From Ovoidimarina sp039190895 (GTDB lineage Bacteria; Pseudomonadota; Alphaproteobacteria; Rhodobacterales; Rhodobacteraceae): a DNA stretch of 37,590 bases. Under the pieces are notes generated by a model. It saw only the letters and a list, made by a program, of their open reading frames with translations, did not search any database and was not told where the DNA came from. The DNA lies in NCBI GenBank assembly GCA_039190895.1, contig JBCCXY010000018.1:1-37590 (forward strand). The letters run 5' to 3'. This document shows, in pieces, positions 7,889-16,101 of this stretch. A program made the translations under genes and the position numbers. The first letter of the stretch is position 1. Every line of letters starts with the position of its first letter.

Positions 7889-9000
7889 TCCGCCGCCTCC
7901 AGCGCCTGATTGCGGGCGAGGCCGTCGACGCGGGCCATGAGGTGGATGCGCTCGTGTAGTGCCGGGTCGAGGTAGGCGTTGCGTTCGCGGATGAAGCGGG
8001 GATAGACGGTGAGCCGCTCGGCCAGGGCATAGCCGCCTTGGGCGCAGCTTTGTGCAAGGCTTTGAATTTCCGGCCATTCGTGCTGCGGGTTGATGAAATC
8101 GATAGTCACGGGGCTGATGCCGCCCCAATCGTTGATGCCGGCATCGAGGTACGAGATGTGGCGCTCATGGAGGTTCGGCGGCGCTTGCAGGCTGATTTCG
8201 GGGTCGAGGATCAGGCGCGCGGCGGCGATGGTGCGTAGCATGTCGTCCAACGGCGGTTCGGGGTGCTTGGCCATGGCGATGTCGGGTTTGCGCTGGAAGT
8301 TCTGGATTATGACTTCCTGGATGTGCCCGTGCTTGTGCTGAGCCGCGTTGATTGCATGGAGCGCCTCGATCCGCTCGTCCCACGTCTCGCCGATGCCGAT
8401 CAGCAGGCCGGTGGTGAACGGGACGTTCCCGGCGCCGGTGCGATCTAGCGTGCGGAGGCGTTGCAGCGGGACCTTGTCGGGGCAGGCGTAATGCGGGCCG
8501 CCCTTCTTGGTCAGACGGCGGCTGACGGTCTCTAGCATCATGCCCATTGAGGCGGAGACGGGCTTCAAACGGTCGATCTCATCCTCTGCCAGCGTGCCGG
8601 CGTTGACGTGCGGCAAAAGCGACGTCTCGCGTAGCACCAGCGCGCACATGTCGGCGAGGTAGTCCGTCATCCGCGCATACCCCAGCCGCGCCAGCCCCGC
8701 CTTCGCGGCCTCGTAACGTTGCTCTGGCTTCTCGCCGAGGCTGAACAGGAGTTCCTTGCACCCCTGACGCTCCCCCCGCCGCGCCTCGGCCAGCACCTGC
8801 TCTGGCGTCATGATCCGGGCGGCGGGGTCGGACGGGTGCTTGACGAAGGTGCAGTAGCCGCAGGCGTCGCGGCACATGTTGGTCAGTGGCACAAAGACTT
8901 TGCGAGAGTAGGTGACTGTGCGGCCCCAATGCCGATCCCGCAGCGCGGCGGCCTTTGACATCAACTCCGGAGTTGTGGCGTCTTGCATCGACAGCCCCAC
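7885..9000 (-). CDS. cofG: FO synthase subunit 1, radical SAM (7,8-didemethyl-8-hydroxy-5-deazariboflavin synthase)
   Basis: A 371-residue radical SAM protein with the cluster motif NMCRDACGYCTFV (Cys43, Cys47, Cys50), preceded by YSRKVFVPLT, the usual CofG lead-in. Other family segments are CKELLFSLGEKPEQRY, ADMCALVLRETSLLPHVN, SASMGMMLETVS, TTGLLIGIGETWDER and GINDWGGISPVTIDFINP. The start used is GTG 8998-9000, which has an AGGGA Shine-Dalgarno 8 nt upstream; ATG 8986-8988 (MQDATTPEL) is a workable alternative. It is the first gene of the minus-strand F420 operon, so the promoter should lie in the divergent region 9001-9253. Confidence 0.92.
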   Translation of the reverse strand: MGLSMQDATTPELMSKAAALRDRHWGRTVTYSRKVFVPLTNMCRDACGYCTFVKHPSDPAARIMTPEQVLAEARRGERQGCKELLFSLGEKPEQRYEAAKAGLARLGYARMTDYLADMCALVLRETSLLPHVNAGTLAEDEIDRLKPVSASMGMMLETVSRRLTKKGGPHYACPDKVPLQRLRTLDRTGAGNVPFTTGLLIGIGETWDERIEALHAINAAQHKHGHIQEVIIQNFQRKPDIAMAKHPEPPLDDMLRTIAAARLILDPEISLQAPPNLHERHISYLDAGINDWGGISPVTIDFINPQHEWPEIQSLAQSCAQGGYALAERLTVYPRFIRERNAYLDPALHERIHLMARVDGLARNQALEAAE

Positions 9001-9253
9001 ATTTTATTCCCTAAGGGACAGCCTGTGGGCGAAGTCGGAGGCTGTCAATAAATTTTATCAAATAGTAAAATACTGCCCGAACCGCAGTCCACGATTGCTC
9101 TAAAATACGGCAAGCCAGCGTCAAAATCTGATCCTCCGATAAAGTGTTTCGGGTCGTTTAGGCCCCGGGATCTTCCCGACCTCGTTCACCGCTGTTGCCA
9201 AAACGGGCGCGAGGGGCGTAGCCTTGCGGCATTACACCAAACGGAATTTTACA
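9001..9253. promoter_or_regulatory. Divergent intergenic region between cofG and the protease operon
   Basis: This spacer must carry promoters for both the F420 operon (minus) and the protease island (plus). It is clearly more A/T-rich than its surroundings at about 9046-9078, where runs of T and A alternate. It contains an inverted repeat GACAGCCT (9017-9024) / AGGCTGTC (9039-9046) with a 14-nt spacer, and a short hairpin CGGGA-TCT-TCCCG (9166-9178). A TTG at 9224, preceded by GAGGGG, could be an alternative start for the caspase gene. No promoter was assigned with confidence. Confidence 0.45.
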
Positions 9254-11980
9254 GTGACAGATCGCTTATTCATTGCACTCGGAGTCCATGCGCCGAAGGG
9301 GATGGAAGTCCTGCCGGGCGTCGATACGGCGGTCACCAAGATGGCCGACTACGCCCGAGCAAACCCGAGTTACGCCGAGCCCATCGTGTTCTCGGACAGG
9401 GATAACCCCGTCCATGCGATGGAAATCAGCGCCGCGCTCACGCCAGAGCTTTTGGCGAACCGTCCCCGCGTCGTGGTGCATTTCTGCGGGCATGGCGCCC
9501 AGCTTAACGGGAATGAGATCTGGTACCTGACCGACGGGTTGGATCAGTGGATGGACCGGGTCAACGTGATCCAGTTCCGTGACATGATCCTCAGCCACGG
9601 CGCAAGCCAGGTCTGCATCTTCAGCGACGCGTGCCAAACGCCGGCGTCTGATCTGGCCGACGGCACGCCGCTGATCCGCAAGGGCAATCGGGCGAAGAAG
9701 AAATCTCGGACCGACATGTTCCGTGCAACCCTCAAGGGCAAGCCGGCTTTTGCTGCCTTGGACGGAGGCCCGCTTTTCTCGGGCGCCGTGCTGGCGGCGC
9801 TGGGGGTGAGCCCGCCGCCAAAGGCTGCCCTGTCAGAGGCTCATCTGGGATTCAAACGGTTCGTTGTATCGAGCGACAGCCTCTCTGACTTCGTGCAGGA
9901 TCTTTTGCCTGACGAGGCTGCAGGGGTGCGAAAACAGCAATATGCCCAGATGTCGCCCACGCTGAAATTCGGTGAAGACGATTACGTGATCATCGACCCG
10001 GAAGACGCCCCGCCCGAATGGCGGGATTTGTTTCCGAAGACGGAATCGGCCTCAATCGGCTTGGCCAGCTTGGGCGAGCCGCAAAACGGTGCGATGCGGA
10101 GCCTCGGCACTCATTCGCCGGAGGACAAGGATCACATTCTCGAAGCGACGCAGTCCGAGTGGCGGCAGGCGTTCTGGGCCGAAAGCAGACAGGTGGCTGT
10201 GGCCGCTCACGCTCAAGGCAGTCGGATCGTGGCGCTGGTGCCGCCTCAGGCGCGGGCCGTGGTTCATACGCCCGACGGGCATGAGTTGCCCGGGATCAAG
10301 CTTGACGGGAACTACGTGTCCTTCGACGTGGCGGCCCCGTCGGGCGTTCTGGAGGTGGAGGACGTCTTCACGCCCCTGCAACTTGGGTCCCGCAATGATC
10401 TAGTGATGGCTCTCGCGGCCCACGATCCAAGTGACGGGGTCAACGCGCTGGGCTGGCACGAAGTGCCCGGTGAGGCGGTTGGCATGATGGACCCGATGCG
10501 CGCGCTGAAGGGGCTGACCACGGGCACGCTTGGCCCGCGCGACGTGGGGCTTGTTGCGGCTGAGGTGCAGCTTCAGCGACATGTCGACCCGCTGTACGGC
10601 ACGGTCACGGCCTACCTGTTGGATCAGATGGGCGACACCGACGCGATCCGACGCCTGTGTGCGATGTATGCGCGCCAGGGTCAGGACATCCCGTTCGACA
10701 TCGCCATGCTGGCGCGCCTGTCGTTCCGCAAGGACGGGGGCCGCTATCTGGTCGACCTGCCTGCCGTACCGGTTGACCATGGTGGGGACCAGGCGGGCCT
10801 GCCCGACGCGATGTGGCGGGAAACGGAGGCTCTGCCGGACTGGCCCGTTGCGGGCTTTACCCCGATGTTGCTTATGGGCTGGGGCCGGATCGAGACCATT
10901 TTTGACGCAAGCTCGACCATTGACCCCCTGCCACCGATGCGGCGTTTGGCGGCTCCGGTGGCTTTCCCGAGTTTTCACGGTGCGCATGGTCGCGCATTGA
11001 TTAACGCGATGGTCGGTGTCGGGCCCGCGTCTCGGTCGATCTCGGCCCCCGCTGTTTCTACCCAGGAATTTTCAGAAATCCCATTACAGGAGGGCGCCGT
11101 GCGGCTCGCATTTATTCACGGAATCAACAACGAACAGAACACCGCCGAGACATTGGAGGCGGAGTGGTGGCAAGCCATCACCGAAGGGTGGGCGGACCTT
11201 GGCCTGCCGCCCAAGCCCAAGCCGAAGATTGATGTCGGGTACTACGGCAAGGTCCTCGCCAACGCGGCAAAGGGCATCAAGCCCGAGGTTGTCGCGCAAG
11301 GCGATGAGACAGCCAACCGCTCAAAGGCGCTCGCCTTTTTGCAGACGTATCAGGATGCTTTGGGCGTCGAAGACGCGGATATCCGCGACGAGATGGCCAA
11401 TATGGGCCACATCGAAGAGGGCGTGGTGGCGCAGGGGTGGATCCAGCGGTCGCTGGTGGCGGCAGGCTCGGCGGTTGAAAGGGTGCTCAGGGGGCGTGGG
11501 CAGTGGCTGGCGGGGAGCTTCCTGCCGCAAGCAACGCATTACATCGAGGATCCGGGACTGGCCGCACAGATCGCACTGATCGTGCGCAAGGCGATCTTTG
11601 ATGATCATGACGAGCCGTCCATCGTCGTCTCGCACTCGTTGGGGACAGTGGTGGCCTATGACCTGTTGATGGATGAGCGGCAGGATGACCGGGATGTCCC
11701 GCTGTTCCTGACACTAGGGTCGCCGCTGGCTATCGGGATGATGGAGCAGATCCTGCCGAACAGGGAGGACGTACCCAACACGCCCATCAAAAAGTGGACC
11801 AACGCCTATCGGCTGGATGACCCCGTAACGCTTGGGCGCGGGATCACGCAGGACACGTTGGGGATTAGGGGGGTCGAGAACATCAATCAGGGCCTGATTG
11901 AGCGCTTCAACACCCACTCGCCTACCGCGTATCTCAGGTCTCCGCCGGTCTGCGCCCGGATCCACGCCGCCTTGCCCTGA
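9254..11980 (+). CDS. Caspase-like (C14) domain fused to a C-terminal alpha/beta-hydrolase
   Basis: A protein of about 908 residues counted from GTG 9254 (MTDRLFIALGV). The N-terminal caspase-hemoglobinase fold shows the first strand LFIALGVHAP, the catalytic His in VVVHFCGHGAQ (His80) and the catalytic Cys in CIFSDACQTP (Cys127). The C-terminal third is an alpha/beta-hydrolase: strand and oxyanion region LAFIHGINNE, nucleophile elbow VVSHSLGTV (Ser795), a likely acid in RLDDP (Asp855/856) and His888 in FNTHSPTAYL. The middle 350-400 residues are unrecognised; the part with DPLYGTVTAYLLDQMGDTDA looks helical. No signal peptide or membrane segment is seen, so it should be cytoplasmic. An upstream TTG (9224) could add 10 residues. 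It is the first gene of a three-protease operon, 10 bp before the subtilisin gene. Caspase and hydrolase folds are well supported; function is unknown. Confidence 0.85.
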   Translation: MTDRLFIALGVHAPKGMEVLPGVDTAVTKMADYARANPSYAEPIVFSDRDNPVHAMEISAALTPELLANRPRVVVHFCGHGAQLNGNEIWYLTDGLDQWMDRVNVIQFRDMILSHGASQVCIFSDACQTPASDLADGTPLIRKGNRAKKKSRTDMFRATLKGKPAFAALDGGPLFSGAVLAALGVSPPPKAALSEAHLGFKRFVVSSDSLSDFVQDLLPDEAAGVRKQQYAQMSPTLKFGEDDYVIIDPEDAPPEWRDLFPKTESASIGLASLGEPQNGAMRSLGTHSPEDKDHILEATQSEWRQAFWAESRQVAVAAHAQGSRIVALVPPQARAVVHTPDGHELPGIKLDGNYVSFDVAAPSGVLEVEDVFTPLQLGSRNDLVMALAAHDPSDGVNALGWHEVPGEAVGMMDPMRALKGLTTGTLGPRDVGLVAAEVQLQRHVDPLYGTVTAYLLDQMGDTDAIRRLCAMYARQGQDIPFDIAMLARLSFRKDGGRYLVDLPAVPVDHGGDQAGLPDAMWRETEALPDWPVAGFTPMLLMGWGRIETIFDASSTIDPLPPMRRLAAPVAFPSFHGAHGRALINAMVGVGPASRSISAPAVSTQEFSEIPLQEGAVRLAFIHGINNEQNTAETLEAEWWQAITEGWADLGLPPKPKPKIDVGYYGKVLANAAKGIKPEVVAQGDETANRSKALAFLQTYQDALGVEDADIRDEMANMGHIEEGVVAQGWIQRSLVAAGSAVERVLRGRGQWLAGSFLPQATHYIEDPGLAAQIALIVRKAIFDDHDEPSIVVSHSLGTVVAYDLLMDERQDDRDVPLFLTLGSPLAIGMMEQILPNREDVPNTPIKKWTNAYRLDDPVTLGRGITQDTLGIRGVENINQGLIERFNTHSPTAYLRSPPVCARIHAALP

Positions 11981-11990
11981 GGCGCCGCGC

Positions 11991-14320
11991 ATGAGCGATC
12001 AGGACGCCTTCATCAACCGCCTGCGCGGGGAGATTTATGACGAGCGGTCGCACGGCCCCGGTGTACGCTTCACGCAGGATTCGCCGATCCTCCCCGACAT
12101 ATGGGAGACCTACGCAAATCGCCCCGGCGCGCAGGTCGACCTGATCCTCTCGCCGTTCAACGGAGAGAACGCAGGCGCTATCTCCCGCGATCTGAGGGCG
12201 GCGCTGGAGGGCTTTGAGGAGGCGCGGTTTGAACAGTATGCGGCGCTGGGCGACGGGCAGAAGCAGCGTCTGCCGCAGAGGGCAGCGCCCCGGATCGCGC
12301 ATATCCCGGGGCTGATCGTGACGAGCGTGTATTTCGACCACCTCGTCAGCCTGATCCTCCCCTCGACGCGTTGGTGGGCCATACGGATGGGCCAATTGGG
12401 CCGCGCAATTGAGACGATCCAGGAAGAGGAAGGGGAGGCCCGTACCGCCGCTCCGGTGGATCTGCCGCTGAGCTGGTCCACCAACTATGTCCCGCTGCAA
12501 AGCTATGTCACCCGCTGGCTGGATGAGACATGGCGCCCCCGCGACGTCGTCTCGGACCGCACGGCACGGTACCAGCCCCGCACGCTGCGCACCGGGGCCG
12601 AGAACACGCCACCGCCCTATGACTTCCTGAAGATGATCCGCATCGTCGGCCTGATCGAACTGGACCGGCTTGGCGAATTGCCGGACGGCCCCGTTCCCGC
12701 CGCCGCCATCCTTGCGGCCTTCAACGCGCTCTTCACGCCCCGGGTGCGGCCCCTGACGACCCAAAACACGATCTGGGGCGCCAGCCGCAATCGCCCGGCG
12801 CAGCAGACTGTCATGCAAAGCGCCAAGGCGATGAAAGCGGACGAGGCGCGGCGGCTGTTCAACCTGACGGGCAACGGTCAGAAATGGGCGATCATAGACA
12901 GCGGAATCGACACGACGCACCCCGCCTTCGCCGATTGGCGGCGGCGCGATCCGAACGCGTTGTCGAAGAACGAAATGCCTCGTCAAAACCCCACGCCCGG
13001 GATTCGGCCCAGCCGGGTCTGCGGACCTATGACCTCGATGGATTGCGGGAGTTGCTGGATATTCAGGAGCTTACGCACCTGAAGGCAGCGCTGGAGAAGA
13101 CGGCGGAGAGCAAGGATTGGGAGGCCAAGCTGGCCGACATCGTCGACACCGCCGAAAGCGGGTTTGGCGCGGCCATCCGGCAGTTGAAGGACAATCAGGA
13201 CGCCTCGCCAGCCCAGCTTTACAACGCCGAGTGGACGCTGCGCCGGGCTCGGGGGGAGCGGGCCCGCGCGCTGGGATTGCGCCGCCTGATGAACGCGGCG
13301 GCGTTGTGGGAGGCTGCGCCAGGCGCCGCGTTGACGCCCGATGCGGCGGTTGATGGCGGGCTGGATGTGTCGTTCGAGCTTAGCGTGATCACATCGCTGC
13401 TGGAGCGGTTGGAGAAGGGCCTCGAAATCGACTGGAGTGCGATTGAAGTTCTGATCGAAGACGTCGCCCCGCCTGCGCCTGTCAACAACCACGGCACCAA
13501 TGTCGCGGCGATCCTCGGGGCGCAATGGGTGGATAACGTGAGGGCCGTGGGGCCAGATGCGGCGGGCGTGTTTCCGGAACTGCCCGACGGGGTGGGGCGC
13601 CCGGTGCTCACCGGCGTGTGTCCGGAGGTGGAACTGATGGATTTTCGCGTTGTCGTTGAAACCGACGACGGCACCATCGCGCCGCATGACTTCGAGGTGA
13701 TCGCGGCGATGAACATGATAAACCACCTCAACAGGCGGGCCGAGACGATTGCAGTTCACGGGGCCAACCTTTCCATCGCGATTGAGCACAACGTCCGTTC
13801 TTTTGCCTGCGGGCGGACGCCAATTTGCGAGGCGTGTGAGCGGCTTGTGGCCAGCGGGGTGGTCGTTGTCGCGGCGGCGGGGAACTCTGGGTATTCGGAC
13901 GATGACCTCTACACCGACCGCTTCTACCGCAACGCCTCCATCGCCGATCCGGGCAACGCCGAGGCGGTGATCACTGTCGGCTCCACCCACCGCTCGAAGC
14001 CCCACGAATACGGCGTCAGCTTCTTTTCCAGCCGGGGGCCCACCGGCGACGGGCGCCCCAAGCCCGACCTCGTCGCGCCGGGGGAAAAGATCCGCACGGC
14101 CGCGCCGGGAGAGATGTCGTCGGTCGTCGACGGCACCAGCTTCTCGGCGCCCCACGTGGCGGGGGCGGCGGCGCTGCTGATGGAGCGGCACTCCGAACTC
14201 ATTGGCAAACCGCAGCGGATCAAGTCGATCCTCTGCAACTCCGCCACCGATCTGGGGCGTGAGCGTCATTTCCAGGGCGCCGGGATGCTCGACATTCTCC
14301 GCGCCCTCCAATCCCTGTAA
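11991..14320 (+). pseudogene. Subtilisin-like (S8) serine peptidase, interrupted by a one-base frameshift
   Basis: The ATG at 11991 opens a frame holding the catalytic Asp in WAIIDSGIDTTHPAF (Asp303). That frame ends at 13082 with unrelated residues. The rest of the protease continues in the -1 frame to the TAA at 14320, with the catalytic His in NNHGTNVAAIL (about 501 after repair) and the Ser in DGTSFSAPHVAG (about 717). The oxyanion Asn is probably in VVAAAGNSGYS. The switch lies between about 12985 and 13022. SRV in the first frame and RTYDLDGL in the second join naturally if one base is missing near 13019. The restored protein would be about 776 residues, with a 300-residue N-terminal region of unknown fold and about 200 residues between Asp and His. 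No signal peptide is seen. It may be a real mutation, a sequencing error or a recoding site. It sits 14 bp before the S1 protease gene. Confidence 0.82.
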
Positions 14321-14334
14321 GGAAGGCGGTTCCC

Positions 14335-15168
14335 ATGCCCCTCACACCCCGCAACACCGCGAAAATCGTCGGTAATCTCGATGCCACCCAGGCCAAAGGC
14401 ACGATCCCGGCGGATGCCGAGCGGACAGGCGTCGGGCTTCTCAGCGTGATTGGCGGCGAAGACCGGCAAGAGATTATCAACACGGATCAGGCGCCGTGGC
14501 GGATGATCTGTTCGCTGGGCCTGCGGGCCGGAAATGGTGGGCGCTTTGTCGGGACGGGGTGGCTCGTGGGGCCGAGAACCGTGATAACGGCGGGGCATTG
14601 CCTGCTCGACCGGCACGCGGGGCAGATGGCGCAGATCGACGTGATGCCGGGGCGGAGGGGCGACGACAAGCCCTTCGGCAGCGTCGCCGTCACCAGTGCC
14701 GCGACCGAGGTTCACCCGAAATGGAGCGCCTCGTTCGACCCGGATTTTGATGTCGGCGTCATCCACCTGGCAGAGCCGCTGGGCGATGCGACCGGCTGGT
14801 TCTCCTACGCCGTCGCCGGGGACGACGAGTTGCTGAGCCACCAGATGAACGTCGGCGGCTATCCCGCTCATGTGCAAGGGGAACTTGTCGCCGGGGAAGA
14901 GCTGTGGTGGCACAAGGACGCCATCCTTGACACGTCTCCGCGTCGTGTCTTCTACGCGACCGACACTTCCGGCGGGCAAAGTGGCAGCCCGGTCTGGGCG
15001 TTTGAAAGTGGCGATGGCGCGCCCATTGTTGTTGGCATCCACGCCTATGGTGCCGAACTCGTGCAGTCCGACGTCACCGGGGGCAGCGCTCAGGCGAACT
15101 CTGCCCCCCGCATCGACGAGGATATCGCCGATCTGATCGACGCGTGGATCGCAGCGGACACGCCCTAG
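14335..15168 (+). CDS. Trypsin/V8-like (S1) serine protease
   Basis: A 277-residue protein with an S1B-type triad: His88 in TVITAGHCLLD, Asp139 in DFDVGVIHL and Ser216 in SGGQSGSPVW. The GxSGSP form is that of glutamyl-endopeptidase/V8-like enzymes rather than GDSGGP trypsins. The first 55 residues (through QEIINTDQAPWRM) look like a prosegment or linker, with no hydrophobic signal peptide, so a cytoplasmic location is likely. The DQAPWRM stretch resembles the start of a mature S1 domain and could be a processing site. It is the third gene of the protease operon and ends 3 bp before the convergent fda gene. Confidence 0.88.
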   Translation: MPLTPRNTAKIVGNLDATQAKGTIPADAERTGVGLLSVIGGEDRQEIINTDQAPWRMICSLGLRAGNGGRFVGTGWLVGPRTVITAGHCLLDRHAGQMAQIDVMPGRRGDDKPFGSVAVTSAATEVHPKWSASFDPDFDVGVIHLAEPLGDATGWFSYAVAGDDELLSHQMNVGGYPAHVQGELVAGEELWWHKDAILDTSPRRVFYATDTSGGQSGSPVWAFESGDGAPIVVGIHAYGAELVQSDVTGGSAQANSAPRIDEDIADLIDAWIAADTP

Positions 15169-15171
15169 AGC

Positions 15172-16065
15172 TTATCCCGCGAGGGACGCCTCGTAGATCG
15201 ACTGCACCGTCGCGTCGAGCGTTGCGTCGAAGTCGGCCTCGGTCTGGCCTGCTGACAGCCCCTCGCTCAGCGCGCGGGAGAAGCTGGCGACGACGCCCTT
15301 GTTCTGCGCGAGAAGTGCATTTGCCTCGTCACGGGAGTAGCCGCCGGACAGCGCCACGACGCCGAGAACCTTCGGGTGCTCGACCATTGAGTGGTAGTGG
15401 TTGGCGGTTGTCGGCAACGAGAGCTTGAGCATGACCTGCTCGCCATCGGGCAGGGCGTCGAGGTGCCTGGTGATCTCGGCGAGGAGCATGTCTTCAGCCT
15501 CGGCCTTGTCGGCGATGGTGATCGTGACCTCGGGTTCGAGGATCGGCATCAGGCCCTTGGCCGCGATCTGCGCGCCGACTTCGAACTGCTGCGCGACGAT
15601 TTCGGAGATGCCGGTGGGGTTAGCGGCGCCGACGACGGAGCGCATCTTGGTGCCGAACACACCGTGGCCCACGGCGCGGTCGAGGACGTCATCAAGGCCG
15701 GGCATCGGCTTCATGAGCTGCACGCCGTTCGCGGCGTCTTCGAGGCCCTTGTCGACTTTAAGAAATGGCACGACACCTTTGGTTTCCCATAGGTATTTCG
15801 AGGTCGGGACGCCGTCGATCTCACCATCCATGGTCTTTTCGAACAGGATCGCACCGAGGATGCGGTCGCCGGTGAAGGAGGGTGATTTGACGATCCGTGC
15901 CCGCATCTGGTGGATCAGGCCGAACATCTCGTCGTCGTTGGACCACGCGCTTTCGTCGAGGCCGTAGAGCCCCAGCGCCTTCGGGGTCGATCCGCCCGAC
16001 TGGTCGAGCGCGGCGATAAATCCCTGTCCTGACGCTACTTTTTCGGTCATGCGGGGGTCGCTCAT
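15172..16065 (-). CDS. fda: Class I fructose-bisphosphate aldolase
   Basis: A 297-residue aldolase of the Schiff-base type with the segments GFIAALDQSGGSTPKAL, DEMFGLIHQMR, GAILFEKTMDGE, VPFLKVDKGLED, ILEPEV and VMLKLSLPTT. Lys214 in the last is the expected Schiff-base lysine. It resembles the staphylococcal Fda enzyme along its length from memory. It cleaves fructose 1,6-bisphosphate to two triose phosphates. The gene lies 36 bp downstream of pgk on the same strand with a strong AAGGAAGGA Shine-Dalgarno, so pgk-fda is probably one glycolytic/gluconeogenic operon. Its 3' end faces the protease operon with almost no spacer. Confidence 0.95.
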   Translation of the reverse strand: MSDPRMTEKVASGQGFIAALDQSGGSTPKALGLYGLDESAWSNDDEMFGLIHQMRARIVKSPSFTGDRILGAILFEKTMDGEIDGVPTSKYLWETKGVVPFLKVDKGLEDAANGVQLMKPMPGLDDVLDRAVGHGVFGTKMRSVVGAANPTGISEIVAQQFEVGAQIAAKGLMPILEPEVTITIADKAEAEDMLLAEITRHLDALPDGEQVMLKLSLPTTANHYHSMVEHPKVLGVVALSGGYSRDEANALLAQNKGVVASFSRALSEGLSAGQTEADFDATLDATVQSIYEASLAG

Positions 16066-16101
16066 TGCGATATCCTTCCTTTGTGTTTGGGCATCGCCCG
16101 T

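Noticed and set aside
11934..12986. A minus-strand frame of about 350 residues opposite the subtilisin N-terminal region
   Set aside because: It overlaps the start of the S8 gene on the other strand and shows no motif; it is treated as a shadow.
12986..12992. Programmed -1 frameshifting as the main explanation for the subtilisin break
   Set aside because: The heptamer has CCC rather than the usual AAA or TTT in the second half and no clear downstream stimulator was identified; a lost base fits the protein better.
12983..14311. A long open frame of about 440 residues antisense to the subtilisin gene
   Set aside because: It is a high-GC shadow of a protein with clear catalytic motifs on the other strand, and its own sequence has no recognisable domain.
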